Source: Hoplostethus atlanticus
Taxonomy: Eukaryota; Chordata; Actinopteri; Trachichthyiformes; Trachichthyidae
Assembly (NCBI GenBank): GCA_034670405.1
Contig: JAXDDX010000182.1
Coordinates: forward strand, 661,501-725,500
DNA length: 64,000 bases
Direction of reading: 5' to 3'
Part shown: positions 43,735-53,784 of the stretch, piece by piece
Numbering within the stretch: position 1 is the stretch's first letter
Layout: each line of letters starts with the position of its first letter
Notes under the pieces: generated by a model
The model's input: only the letters and a program-made list of their open reading frames with translations
The model's database searches: none
Told to the model about the DNA's origin: nothing
Position numbers and translations under genes: made by a program

Positions 43735-44330
43735 TTAACCTGTGTGGTGTCTGTGCTCCGTCTCACCCTCCTTCTGGCCCCACCCCCTCGTCTCCTCACT
43801 GGCCGTCTCACCCTCCTTCTGGCCCCGCCCCCTCGTCTCCTCATTGACCGTCTCACCCTCCTTCTGGCCCCGTCCCCTCGTCTCCTCATTGGCCGTCTCA
43901 CCCTCCTTCTGGCCCCGTCCCCTCGTCTCCTCATTGGCCATCTCACCCTCCTTCTGGCCCCGTCCCCTCGTCTCCTCATTGGCTGTCCCAGCACTAGCGC
44001 CAGAAGCCTTGTCGGGACAGGCCCTTATGAGATGTCCATCCTTGCCACAACCGAAGCACTTCATTGTGTCTGAAGTCACAAACAGTGTAATCAAAGCCCT
44101 CCACCTGACTTAACTCCTCATTCCTATTATTAAGCATCATGTGGACCTGTCGCCTATGTGAAACGACATGTTTTAACTGCGGCGACTTGCAGGACTTTTT
44201 TAATTGGCAAAACAATTTTCCCATGTCTGGACAACTCTCGCTCCAACACCTCATCTCCAATGAACTGGTGTGGCGAGAGGCAACACCGATACGATACCGT
44301 TCTTGATCACGGTATTGATTGAAGAATGAC
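43735..44330 (-). pseudogene. Tx1-like ORF1 with CCHC knuckle (T3)
   Basis: The minus strand reads CKSPQLKHVVSHRRQVHMML, NNRNEELSQVEGFDY and, after a frame change, TSDTMKCFGCGKDGHLIRAC. The latter is an intact C-x2-C-x4-H-x4-C zinc knuckle (44064-44020), as in nucleic-acid-binding ORF1/gag-like proteins. Five 15-residue repeats (ANEETRGRGQKEGET) follow, then EHRHHTG stop. The N-terminal region is shifted or missing. The SHRRQV and knuckle spacing equals that in T4 ORF1. Confidence 0.75.
43759..43988 (-). repeat. 45-bp minisatellite in T3 ORF1, five units
   Basis: Units of 45 bp keep the reading frame and encode ANEETRGRGQKEGET with few substitutions (Val/Ala, Ser/Asn, Trp/Arg). It begins just after the zinc knuckle, the same linker in which T1 carries its 27-bp array. 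Confidence 0.92.
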
Positions 44331-44618
44331 AACGGCTCCGTTCATCCTTGCAGTAGACTTCAGGCTGATGTGGCCGACAACCTCAGCTACAGCCAGGCTG
44401 CGCTCCTCCACTGAACACGGGAAAGCAGGCAAGTCAGTTTGGTGAACTCCATACTACCACCACCAAACCAACCAGACAACGCTGGCTGGCCCTGACAAAC
44501 AACCAAAACCCTACACCTGCACTATATACACACCAATAACCAAACCAACACTATTAACACACATCTACAAAGAGAACACTCACTCAACACACCTCACTCG
44601 TGCCCCAGCATCCACTCA

Positions 44619-45022
44619 GAGAGAGAGAGAGAGACTGGGAGGAAAGAGGGAGAGGGACCAAGTGAGGAACGAGGAAGGAGGGAGACAGAACAAGGGAGGA
44701 GGGAGAGAGAACGAAGGAGGGAGACAGAATGAAGGAGGGAGAGAGAACAAGGGAGGAGGGAGAGAGAATGAAGGAGGGAGACCGAACAAGGGAGGAGGGA
44801 GAGAGAACGAGGGAGCAGAGAGAACGAGGGAGAGAGAGAGAACGAAGGAGGAGGGAGAGAGAATGAGGGAGAGAGAGAGAGGGGAGGAGGGAGAGAACGA
44901 GGGAGGAGGGAGAGAGAATGAAGGAGGGAGACAAAACAAGGGAGGAGGGAGAGAGAACGAAGGAGGAGGGAGAGAGAACGAGGGAGCAGAGAGAGAATGA
45001 GGGAGAGAGAACGAGGGAGGAA
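44619..45022. repeat. GA-rich minisatellite
   Basis: Purine-only units such as GGGAGGAGGGAGAGAGAACGA and GAAGGAGGGAGACAGAAT. All frames through it are artefacts. Confidence 0.92.
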
Positions 45023-45304
45023 TGTTTCATGAATATTAATCATTCAAAGTAATGACGATAAACTTTGCCTCCATAAATCACCATCCTCCAATCTCCAACA
45101 CACACACACACACACAGGTGCAATCTAATTTAGTGTTATCAGAGCAGCAGACAAGCTGTTGATCCAATGACCTCTGGCAACTAGAAAAACTGTCTGTCTC
45201 TCTCTCTCTGTCTGTATCTCTCGCTTTCTGTCTCTCTCTTCTTGCCTCTCTGTCTCTCTCTCTGAGTGAATTTTGGGAGTGAGCGTGCGGAGCAGTGTGA
45301 TTTG

Positions 45305-46234
45305 GTTTATTTTCTTATTGTTGTATTGCGGTAGATCGGGGTAGTTTGTTTATTTTCTTATTGTTGTATTGCTGTAGATCGGGGTAGTTTGTGTTTATTT
45401 TCTTAGTGTTGTATTGCGGTAGATCAAGGTAGTTTGTTTATTTTCTTATTGTTGTATTGCTGTAGATCGGGGTAGTTTGTGTTTATTTTCTTAGTGTTGT
45501 ATTGCGGTAGATCGGGGTAGTTTGTTTATTTTCTTATTGTTGTATTGCTGTAGATCGGGGTAGTTTGTGTTTATTTTCTTAGTGTTGTATTGCGGTAGAT
45601 CGAGGTAGTTTGTTTATTTTCTTATTGTTGTATTGCTGTTGATCGGGGTAGTTTGTTTATTTTCTTATTGTTGTATTGCGGTAGATCGAGGTAGTTTGTT
45701 TATTTTCTTATTGTATTGCGGTAGATCGGGGTAGTTTGTTTATTTTCTTAGTGTTGTATTGCGGTAGATCGAGGTAGTTTGTTTATTTTCTTATTGTTGT
45801 ATTGCTGTAGATCGGGGTAGTTTGTGTTTATTTTCTTAGTGTTGTATTGCGGTAGATCGGGGTAGTTTGTTTATTTTCTTATTGTTGTATTGCTGTAGAT
45901 CGGGGTAGTTTGTGTTTATTTTCTTAGTGTTGTATTGCGGTAGATTGAGGTAGTTTGTTTATTTTCTTATTGTTGTATTGCGGTAGATCGGGGTAGTTTG
46001 TTTATTTTCTTAGTGTTGTATTGCGGTAGATCGAGGTAGTTTGTTTATTTTCTTATTGTTGTATTGTGGTAGATCGGGGTAGTTTGTTTATTTTCTTATT
46101 CTTGTATTGCAGTAGATCGAGGTAGTTTGTTTATTTTCTTATTGTTGTATTGTGGTAGATCGAGGTAGTTTGTTTATTTTCTTATTGTTGTATTGTAGTA
46201 GATCGGGGTAGTTTGTGTTTATTTTTTTAGTGTT
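45305..46234 (+). repeat. 43-45-bp monomer array upstream of Tx1-like ORF1
   Basis: About 21 units of TTTATTTTCTTATTGTTGTA plus TTGCGGTAGATCGGGGTAG and TTTG(TG). Two unit types alternate in part: TTATTGTTGTATTGCTGTAG (45 bp with GTG end) and TTAGTGTTGTATTGCGGTAG. One further unit resumes at 48059, directly before the ORF1 leader. Tandem monomers in 5' UTRs act as promoters in mouse L1 (established there); the same role here is inference from position. Confidence 0.85.
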
Positions 46235-48058
46235 TTCTATCCTGACCCTTCCTCTTAGCACTTGCTTATTTGTCTGAGCTCTTGTTTATTAGCTCTTGTT
46301 TATTTGATTTACTTATTTGTCTAGGTAAGTAGGTAGCTAACTTATTGCACTTTTTGCACCTCAGTGTTCCCACTCCAGTCCAGCTTGTCATCCAGGCGCA
46401 CTCCTAGGTACCTGTAGGACTGCACAAAGTCTACGTCCTGCCCCCGGATGGAAATGGGGGTAATTGGTGCCTTAGCCCTCCTGAAATCCACAACCATCTC
46501 CTTGGTTTTCCCCACGTTGAGCTGCAGATGGTTCTGGTTGCACACTCAACAAAGTCACCAACCAGTCCTCTGTACTCCCCCTCCTGACCCCCCCCAACAC
46601 ATCCAACAATTGCAGAGTTGTCTGAGAACTTTTGCAAGTGGCATGACTCAGTGTCATACCTAAAGTCAGATGTGTATAGAGTGAACAGGAAGGAAGCCAG
46701 GACAGTCCCCTGGGGGGCCCCTGTACTACTGACCACCAGATCTGACACACAGCCTTGCAGCCTCACATACTGTGGTCTGCCAGTCTATAATCCAGGTCAC
46801 CAAGGGGCCATCCACCTGCATTTTCCAAAGCTTATCTCCCAGGAGTGTGGACTGAATGGTGTTAAAAGCACTGGAGAAATCAAAAAACATGATTCTCAAA
46901 GTGAGGGTCTGAGGTGAGCCAGCTTGTGCTTCAAAGGTCTTCATGATGTGAGAAGTCAACGCCACAGGTCTGTAATCGTTCAAGACACTGGGACGCCCTT
47001 TCTTAGGCACAGGGACCAGGCAGGAAGTCTTCCACAACAGTGGGACTCTTTCCAGGCTCAGGCTCAGGTTGAAGATGTGCTGGAGGACTCCACACAGCTG
47101 GTCTGCACATGCCTTGAGGAGCCCTGGTTTGATAGCATCAGGGCCTGCTGCCTTGCCTGTGTGGAGCCTCTTCAGCTGCCTCTTCACCTGGTCAGATGTG
47201 ATGCTCATATGTGGTTGTGTTGGGGTTGAGAATCTGGGGGGAAGGGAAGAGAGGGGAGTGGGGCTAGGGGATAGCAGAGCTATTCCCACAGGGGAGGTAG
47301 GGCAGCAGGGGGGAGAGAAGGTGTGACGGGATGGTTGGGCAGGGGTCTTTCAGTCAAACCTGTTGAAAAAACTCATCGGCCCTAGCTTGTCTCCCATCCA
47401 TCGGCTGGCTGGCCACATTGTAGCCTGTGACGTTTTCATGCCAGACCACACCTCTCTCATGCTGTTCTGCTGCAGCTTGTGTTCCATCTTCCTCCTGTAG
47501 ATGTCTTTGCTCTCCCTGATCTTAACCTTCAGCTCCTTCTGCACCCGTTTCAGCTCCTCCCTATTTCCTTCCCTAAAGGCCCTCTTCTTTTCATTCAGAA
47601 GGGCCTTAAGGTCCCTGGTGATCCAAGGTTTGTTGTTAGGAAAGCAGCGTACTTTCCTGGTTGGTGCAATATTATCCTGACACAAGTTAATGTACCCAGT
47701 TATAAAGTCTGTAAGCCCATCTATATACTCTCCAAAGGAGTCACAGAACTCATCCCAGACAGATGTCTCGAAACAGTCCTTTAGAGCCTCCTCATCCTCT
47801 GGTGTCCATCGCCTCACTGTCCTGGTGGTCACCGGTTGCTGATGTACTAGAGGCTTATAGAGGGGCCTCAGGTGGACGAGGTTGTGGTCAGATCTCCTGA
47901 GGGGAGGGACAGGGGTGGAGCTGTATGCCTCCTTAACATTAGCATAACGTAAATCCAGTGTTTTATTCTCCCTAGTGTGACACTTTACAAACTGTCTGAA
48001 GGTGGGTAGTGTGGATGAGAGAGAGGCATGGTTGAAGTCCCATGTAATGTAATGTAAT
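46235..48058 (+). mobile_element. L2 3' UTR insertion carrying a Rex1 fragment
   Basis: L2 3' UTR sequence (CTGACCCTTCCTCTTAGCAC to CTAACTTATTGCAC) covers 46235-46344, and the L2 tail ATGTAATGTAATGTAATG covers 48041-48058. Between them the normal UTR end is replaced by an antisense Rex1 fragment. The monomer sequence is interrupted at TTAGTGTT and resumes GTATTGTGG, so the outer insertion is clean and lacks a visible duplication. Confidence 0.75.
46345..48040 (-). pseudogene. Rex1 LINE fragment (endonuclease end to palm)
   Basis: The minus strand reads the end of the endonuclease (KTLDLRYANVKEAYSS, RSDHNLVHLRPLYKPL, the SDH catalytic motif), the linker VRRWTPEDEEALKDCF, RCFPNNKPWITRDLKALLNE, KELKVKIRESKDIYRRK, then GKAAGPDAIKPGLLKACADQ, VPKKGRPSVLNDYRPVALTS, FFDFSSAFNTIQ, GAPQGTVLASFLFTLYTSDF, LQKFSDNSAIVGC and YRYLGVRLDDKLDW. 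FSDN replaces FSDD. Several frameshifts and a deletion after HIMKTFEA are present. Both ends are truncated. Confidence 0.88.
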
Positions 48059-48092
48059 GTATTGTGGTAGATCGGGGTAGTTTTGTGTTTTC

Positions 48093-48981
48093 AGCCCAGC
48101 CAGCGCCTCGCTGGTCGGTGCGTCTGCGGCCATGGCCGCTGAGTTCACCAAGCTGATAAGGAAACACGGCATCAAGGTGTGTGCTGTGTTTCCTTGCTCA
48201 GTGGACGAGGTTGGGTTGGCGAGAGGTTGTTGGCCACAGCAGCGTTAAGTCCACTGCGAGTATGAACAGCACTGTGGTCATTTTTCTAGATAATGTGGAG
48301 AAAGTCAACACTGTATTTGAACGGGGCATCACAGTCAGCGAGTCTTACGTCCTGCTGCTCACACAACTGGCAACGAGGATTATACTGTCTAACGTCCCCC
48401 TGTTCATTAGCAATGATTTTCTCAGAAAATAACTATCTAGGCATGGAAAGATAGTCTCCACAATCAAAAAAGGTTCTCTCGGGCTAGAAGGAACCTGTAC
48501 ATGATCCTTAACAACAGGAGGAGTTGAATCTGAGGTTCCGTGTGAAGGTAGATGAGTTCGAGTATGTGTTGTTTGCAACATCAGTGACCATGAAGTGTTT
48601 TGGTTGTGGGGCAGAGGGACACGTGGTCAGCTTGTCCTTCCAGGAAGGACCAGCAGACATCTGACCCAGGAGAGGGAACCAGTGGACAGAGCCAGGCTGG
48701 GACACCACCCAGTGCTGGAAGCTGTACTGGCCAGACCAGTGGACAGACAGATGGTGGCAGGGAGGGAAGACAGGAAGGGTTAGGTGAGGAGAAGATACAG
48801 GTGACAACCAACAGTGGTGTGGAGGTGAAGCTTGAGGAACACTTTCCAGACAAGGAGGTTTTCTGTAACTGAGCCAGTTTACATGAGAAACAAGGAGGAA
48901 TCTGGTTTAACTGAACAAGAGGTTTACAGGCTGAAGAAAGTAGTTCTGAAGGTCAAGAGAGAACTCAAACATGATGATTGA
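48093..48981 (+). pseudogene. Tx1-like ORF1 (T4)
   Basis: From ATG 48132 the frame begins MAAEFTKLIRKHGIKVCAVF. Frame changes lead to EVVGHSSVKSTASMN, TVVIFLDNVEKVNTVFERG and TRIILSNVPLFISNDFLRK (48181-48432), then LYMILNNRR and VTMKCFGCGAEGHVVS. The knuckle reads C-x2-C-x4-H with Ser at the last Cys position. The end EQEVYRLKKVVLKVKRELKH matches T2. ORF1 proteins bind the LINE RNA; this one has at least four frame breaks. Confidence 0.7.
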
Positions 48982-49064
48982 AAAGCCAGTGAAACTCTTT
49001 GTATTGTTTGAGTTGCTCTTTCTGTTTTTTTACTTGGTAAAATTGTACTTTTTTTTATCCCTCC

Positions 49065-50375
49065 ATGGACAATTTTAAAGTGGTAACTTTGAATGTGAAT
49101 GGGGCGAGAGAAGTGACGAAGCGGGGCATGATATTTGAGATGGTCAGACTGAAACACATTGATGTTCTCTTTTTACTCACAGTGACATGGGCAACGAGGC
49201 AGACTGGAATAGGGAATGGGAGGGAGAGGCAGCGTTAAGCCACAACACCACAGTTAGTGGAGGGGTCGGCTTCCTCTTCTCCAGGAACTTTGTTCCTGTT
49301 TCCTATGTGATCGGACATGTGGTAGAGGGGAGGTTTGTTATAGTCAGGGCAAAATTTGAAAGGTTCAACGTTGTTTTCATGAACATCTATGCTCCTCCTA
49401 GAGGGCCAGATAGGAAAGTGTTTTTAGATGACGTGTCTACCAAATTGAGTGAATGTGAGTCAGATGACTTTTTATTCTTTTTATTCTTATTTTAACTGCA
49501 CTCAGAACGAGGTGTTGGATAGGAACCACACTGAACCCCACCCAGCCTCACAGCGTACCCTAGTACAGCTGGTTCACACACATGGCCTGGTGGATGTGTG
49601 GATGAGGCTACACACCAATGACTGACAGTACACATGGTCTCACATTAGAGATAATGTTATCTCCCTGGCTAGACTTGACCGTTTTTATTGTTTTAAACAT
49701 CATTTTAACATCTTTAAAACCACAATAATGCCTGTCGGTTTAACGGATCACTCTCTAGTTGTGTCTAATGTTCTGATTAGAAATATTTTACCTAAAAGTG
49801 CTTATTGGCATTTTAACTCTGCTTTAACTCATGACAGAACTTTTAGAGATGCTTTTAGTTTTTTTGGGAAAACCTTTAGAAATAGGAAGCATGATTTTAG
49901 TTCTCTCAGGCAGTGGTGGGACTGCAGGAAAGCAGAGATCAAACTGTTGTGTCAGCAGCACACACTCAATATCACACAGGATGGCACTAGATCTATGAAG
50001 GATCTAGAGATTGATATAGTGGAACTACAGAGAACGGTGGAGTCCACAAGAAATTGAGGACAAATCGAAAGTCCTCAAGTAAAAAAAAAAAGGCCCTAAC
50101 AAACCTGCTAGGCACTAAGGTACAGGGTACATGGCCAGTCAGATCAGAAGGCAAGCTGCACAGTTTTACTCCACATTGTATAGCAGCGTGTACAAAGAGG
50201 ATGAGGACCTATTTAAGTCCTTCTGTGAAGGACTACCAAAGGTACCAGGTGACTCAAACGCAGAGTTAGAAAGACCTCTGGTTTTACAGGAGCTTTACTC
50301 TGCTTTACAGAGCATGGGGGCCCGGCATCGATGACTTGACTGTGGAATTTTACAAAACATTTGGAATATTTTAAG
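49065..50375 (+). pseudogene. Tx1-like ORF2, endonuclease and linker (T4)
   Basis: Starts at ATG 49065 with MDNFKVVTLNVNGAREV, the first block of an APE-type endonuclease. It continues SGGVGFLFSRNFVPVSYVIG, FNVVFMNIYAPPRGPDR and SECESDDFLFF where GGDFNC would follow, then VDVWMRLHTND, RLDRFYCFKHHFNIFK and GLTDHSLVVSNVLI (the T/SDH catalytic block). The linker ends LVLQELYSALQSMGAR. Single-base frame changes are spread along it. It is cut by the LTR-like insertion at 50376. Confidence 0.8.
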
Positions 50376-50802
50376 TGTGTCATGACCGCTCGTTTGAATC
50401 ATAACAAAAAGGGGAGACCACATGGCACAGGACTTGATGTAAACAATAATTTTAATTCAAGTTAACCAAAATAACCCTAAAATATAATAGTATGGGGTGT
50501 GGCAGTCATTTGATCAGTATGAGATGCAAGTGTTGGACGCAATGACAGTGGGGTGAGGTGAGTTTGTGTTGTAAAGTGCGTTTAACCTTAGGAGGAAAAA
50601 CCCCAAAAGAGCCTGGGCATCTGCCATCCATGCAGGAGTGGAGAGAGACCTCAGCAGAGAGGAGAGCCAGGCTTTATTGCCTCCTCTCCAGGTGTAACCA
50701 ATCCTGCTAATCACAAGAGAGACAGCTACCTAAATGGGAGAGGCAGAGAGAGAGAAAGAGACACACCCACACAGGCCAGACTATTTCCCAAGAGTCATCA
50801 CA
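50376..50802 (-). mobile_element. LTR-like insertion in T4 ORF2
   Basis: On the minus strand it starts TGTGATGACTCTTGG, contains GAGGCAATAAAGCC near 50665 and ends CGGTCATGACACA, giving TG...CA ends and a 427-bp length. ORF2 reading is continuous across it (KTFWNILS then EGVLPLSCRRAVITLL-type sequence). No convincing target duplication (TAAG and ATGA), so LTR status is tentative. Confidence 0.5.
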
Positions 50803-51385
50803 ATGAAGACTTTTGAGGTTTTAAATTAAGGGGTCTTACCGCTGTCCTGTCGCAGAGCAGTGATTACCCTGCTGCCAAAGAAAGGGAACCGGCAGGACAC
50901 CACCAAGAACTGGCACCACGTGTCTCTCCTGTGCACGGACTACAAAATCCTGTCCAAAGCCTTAGCCAACCGGTTGAGGGAGGTGATGGACCAGGTGGTG
51001 CAGCGGGACCAAACGTACTGTGTGCCTGGCAAGTCAATAGTAGACAATGTCTGCCTGATTCATGATGTTCTGGAAGTCTCTGGTTCATTGGGCTTTGATA
51101 CTAGTCTTATTTCCATGGATTCTGCATGGTGCCATAGCTGTGAATGCTTTTATCTCTGTTCTTAATCCTTTGGTTTCAAACAAATGTCCTTTCTGTGGCC
51201 TCACTGAGACACTCTTTCACTGCTTTCTTGAATGTAGGAGACTTGGGAGTTTGTTCGATGCTCTGACTCATGTTTTTGATTGGTGAGACGTTTTCTGTAG
51301 TTAGTTTTACTTTAGTGGCAGGATACAGAGAAACCAACAGGGCAAAGTGACAATTAATACATTTTCTGGTGGAGGAAGCCAAACT
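50803..51385 (+). pseudogene. Tx1-like ORF2, polymerase remnant (T4)
   Basis: Encodes VLPLSCRRAVITLLPKKGNR, SLLCTDYKILSKALANRLRE, VVQRDQTYCVPGKSIVDN and VSGSLGFDTSLISMD, the fingers and start of the palm. After SLISMD an internal deletion removes the YADD region and joins to FISVLNPLVSNKCPFCGLTE and LFHCFLECRRLGSLFDALT, the C-terminal cysteine-rich segment (C-x2-C-x8-H-x4-C). The last part RETNRAK leads to the next insertion. Confidence 0.8.
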
Positions 51386-51849
51386 GTGTGTGTGTGTGCT
51401 CCTGCGTCCTACACTCCTCCCTGTTACCTGCTCATCAGCTCCTCAACCACACACACCTGGCTTCCATGAAGTCATCATCCCTCCTGTATATCATCCCCGG
51501 CTTTCCTCCCACTCATTGCCAGATTGTTTGCTCTGCTTCAGTGGTAGCTACTCGCCAGCCTTTGTTCGTATTAGATATTGCCTTTGCTTATTTCCCCGTG
51601 CTTGCTCCTGTTAATACCTGCTCTGTCTCTCGAACTCCAGGAACCCAGCCTGTCTGCTTGCCTGCCTGCTCTTCACCCATCTCTGCTTTCCCCAGTCATC
51701 ACGCCGCCTCGCCATCTCCACTTCCCCGGCCATCTCCAGCCTTACCTATTCCTCCCATCTCCCGTTATCCCCTCAATAAACCTGTTTGACTACCATCAGC
51801 CTCAGCCTCTGTGATCTGCACTTGGGTCTGCTTGTCTGCTACCCTTGAC
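51386..51849 (+). mobile_element. LTR-like fragment in T4 ORF2
   Basis: TATCATCCCCGGCTTTCCTC, ATTGCCAGATTGTTTGCTC, CCTCAATAAACCTGTTTGAC and GTGATCTGCACTTGGGTCTG fit the U3-R-U5 end of a fish LTR retrotransposon, with AATAAA at about 51776. Exact termini and duplication are not resolved. ORF2 resumes as SRRNKVEEEPVQDAILV at about 51850. Confidence 0.5.
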
Positions 51850-51956
51850 AGCAGGAGGAATAAGGTGGAGGAGGAGCCAGTCCAAGACGCCATACTAGTA
51901 TGGTGCTGCAACGTGAGGGCCAGAGTGTGGCTGGATTTTAAGTTTTATAAAGCGAC
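51850..51956 (+). pseudogene. Tx1-like ORF2, C-terminal piece (T4)
   Basis: Encodes RRNKVEEEPVQDAILVWCCN and VRARVWLDFKFYKAT. This segment belongs directly after the cysteine-rich region of ORF2 and ends at the Harbinger insertion. A probable last piece and 3' UTR lie at 53060-53350. Confidence 0.6.
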
Positions 51957-52178
51957 CTGGGGTCCGTTCCAGAAAGCAGGTTTAGTAAAAACTCTGAGTT
52001 TGTTAACCCTGAGATGAGGGAAACTGGGTTTTCCGTTCCAGAAAGAGAGGTAACTCAAACTCAGTTACCATGGTAACCGACTCTGTGAACCTAACTTGCT
52101 CGCTGGCAGGTTTTCTTGAACAAACCCTGACTTTTTCCCTGTCTCCTCCCTCTGCTGAACCTGAAGCAGCTGTCGGAC

Positions 52179-52330
52179 ATGGCGTGTCCTTTCCTCGGTA
52201 ACCCGATCGATATTCAAGCGGAAGTAATTCACATAGCTTTATGTCGGGAGAGGATTTTGAGACCCCGATCAGATGTTCTATGTCCAGGATGGAAGAGCTG
52301 TCCGAAATATAATATGCCGTTTACACTTCA
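52179..52330 (+). pseudogene. Harbinger transposase, N-terminal fragment
   Basis: Starts MACPFLGNPIDIQAEVIHIA, then LCRERILRPRSDVL. This is the conserved beginning of fish Harbinger transposases (CPFL.NP.D.EA....ALRRER.IRPR). After about residue 38 the likeness ends; the DDE nuclease domain is absent. Confidence 0.7.
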
Positions 52331-52697
52331 CGGATTAAGCTACCACCACCCCGAGCAGTCAAATAAAGACACCTTTCATTTGGTCTTCTTTATTTCCTAC
52401 AAATACAAAAGCAACAGTTAGTATTTTTATATTGTTCCAACAACACATTTCACCTGTGACCATGCACCCACCTCTAAATTTCTAGATCTGCCTTTCTAAT
52501 TTGTCGCCCCAAGTACACCATTTGAAGTATGTTTTTATATTTCATTTTCAGCTGCTGCCAAGTGCGCTTTGCGCCCGTGGGATTACACCTAAATTAAAAA
52601 AATTAAATAAAATTCCAATACCATTCCACCACTTTCTCACATGTAGGTAATATTATAAGAAAGTGTGGTTAAATGTTAAATGAATACACTACTGCAT

Positions 52698-52877
52698 TCA
52701 AACGTACGCATTGACTTGGGCAGCGATTCTCTCCCACGCCAATTCCCTCTCCTTTGCCGCTGCAGCTGTGTTGCTCTTCTTTTTGAAAATGTGTTCATAC
52801 TCCCCAAAATCACGTAGTAGCACTTCCAACTCCAGTGGGGTGACGTACGACAACCTTTTCTGCTTGCCGGTTGCCAT
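52698..52877 (-). CDS. Harbinger Myb/SANT-like protein, first exon
   Basis: A 59-codon frame starts at ATG 52877 with MATGKQKRLSYVTPLELEVL and continues FGEYEHIFKKKSNTAAAAKE and LAWERIAAQVNAY. This is the start of the Myb/SANT trihelix DNA-binding protein that accompanies the Harbinger transposase and binds the element ends. A splice-donor-like GTTTGA follows AAY-GCGTAC near 52703. The frame has no internal stop, but downstream exons are not visible in this deleted element, so it is probably non-functional. Confidence 0.65.
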   Translation of the reverse strand: MATGKQKRLSYVTPLELEVLLRDFGEYEHIFKKKSNTAAAAKERELAWERIAAQVNAYV

Positions 52878-53059
52878 GGTGAATCGTAGTATCGGACCTC
52901 CATTGATGATGGCTTTTTATTGTCGTCAGGCACACGCTTAACTCAGGGTGAACATACCGAGAGTTGATTGAACTAACTCAGATCAGCCGTTCTGGAACCG
53001 AAAACCCAGAGTTTCCTATCTAGGAGTTAATCAACTCAGAGTTCAGGGTTAGACTCAGT

Positions 53060-53350
53060 GGTGCTATGAAGATGTTGCTCTGTGATTAATGATGAACTGT
53101 TGTTTGGAGAGGCTTTTATTGTGCCATGAACTGCTTTTAGAGTTATCTTTGTGAATGTGCTTTATTTTTTATCAATCTTGTGTGTATGATGTTTAATTGT
53201 CACCTGAACACATTTTTTTGTGATGTAATGTTTTGTTTTGTTTGTTTTGTAAAAATCAAAAAAATCTTCCTGTCTCTTTGTGACTGGAAGGTTTCTGGTT
53301 TGATTCCTATGATGTGTACAGAATGCTTCTTGAATTATCCAATTAATGTT
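53060..53350 (+). other. Probable T4 3' end
   Basis: T-rich sequence with GTTTTGTTTTGTTTG (53230-53250) follows the Harbinger insertion where the T4 3' UTR is expected. The assignment rests on position. Confidence 0.35.
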
Positions 53351-53784
53351 GCACACAATACCATCTCACATTGAGCTGCTGAGGTGAGAAATGGTAACGT
53401 TACTTCTTCTGGGTGGAAGTATACCCACTACTATTTTTATCGTCTGCCGTTTGGTTTCCTGAGAGGAAACTGATTGATCCTGGATCCAGATGAGGAACGG
53501 GTAAATAAATACTGCTCACAGGATGTAATAAGTAAAGTAATTAGGGTTATGTAATAATATTGGTTTTGAAATGAGTGAACGTAATACATTACTGTTTTGG
53601 TCCTCATGTTTTAAGGAGCCTCGGGATGGAAACTGAACCAACAGTCTCATTGATCAGTGCTACCAGCCGGCTGAATTAACATATTAATTTCACTTGGCAT
53701 TCAGCTGGAAAGACAGAGGGAGGGGAAAAAGTAGATGAAAAAATGATTGAGAAAGCAGAGGTGGAAGAGAGAGAGATAGAGCGG
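53351..53784. other. No gene seen
   Basis: Mixed sequence. A purine-rich run lies at 53710-53785. Confidence 0.4.

Larger units (their letters stand above)
42605..44550 (-). mobile_element. Tx1-like LINE relic T3
   Basis: On the minus strand this copy has a 5' part (44550-44340), ORF1 with zinc knuckle and a 45-bp minisatellite (44330-43735), a post-endonuclease ORF2 segment (43560-43216: MPVGFTDHSLVTCNVLI, KPKSAYWHFNTAL, closely matching T4 at 49725-49830) and a palm fragment (42770-42605: LGIDTHLISIDQEKTFDQV, LIAMIKVLYQDI). Most of the endonuclease is deleted. A plus-strand retroelement ORF (42776-43215) is inserted between the two ORF2 pieces. Confidence 0.7.
51957..53057. mobile_element. 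PIF/Harbinger element, internally deleted
   Basis: The left end GGGTCCGTTCCAGAAAGCAG, GGGTTTTCCGTTCCAGAA is mirrored near the right end by AACCGAAAACCCAGAGTTTC, while the outermost right end appears lost. The element keeps pieces of both Harbinger genes: the start of the transposase on the plus strand (52179) and the Myb/SANT protein on the minus strand (52698-52877). The catalytic domain is missing. Confidence 0.8.
45305..53350 (+). mobile_element. Tx1-like LINE T4, most complete copy, with nested elements
   Basis: Order on the plus strand: monomer array (45305-46234, last unit at 48059-48091), ORF1 (48132-48981), ORF2 (49065-50375, 50803-51385, 51850-51956) and a probable 3' end (53060-53350). 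Insertions are an L2 piece with a Rex1 fragment (46235-48058), an LTR-like element (50376-50802), a second LTR-like fragment (51386-51849) and a Harbinger element (51957-53057). Removing them gives a 4-kb element with monomers, ORF1 and endonuclease-polymerase ORF2, the layout of Tx1/L1 LINEs. Stops and frameshifts make it inactive. Confidence 0.75.

Noticed and set aside
44584-45043. Ser/Leu-rich and Gly/Glu/Arg-rich frames
   Set aside because: Pure products of the GA-rich minisatellite on the two strands.
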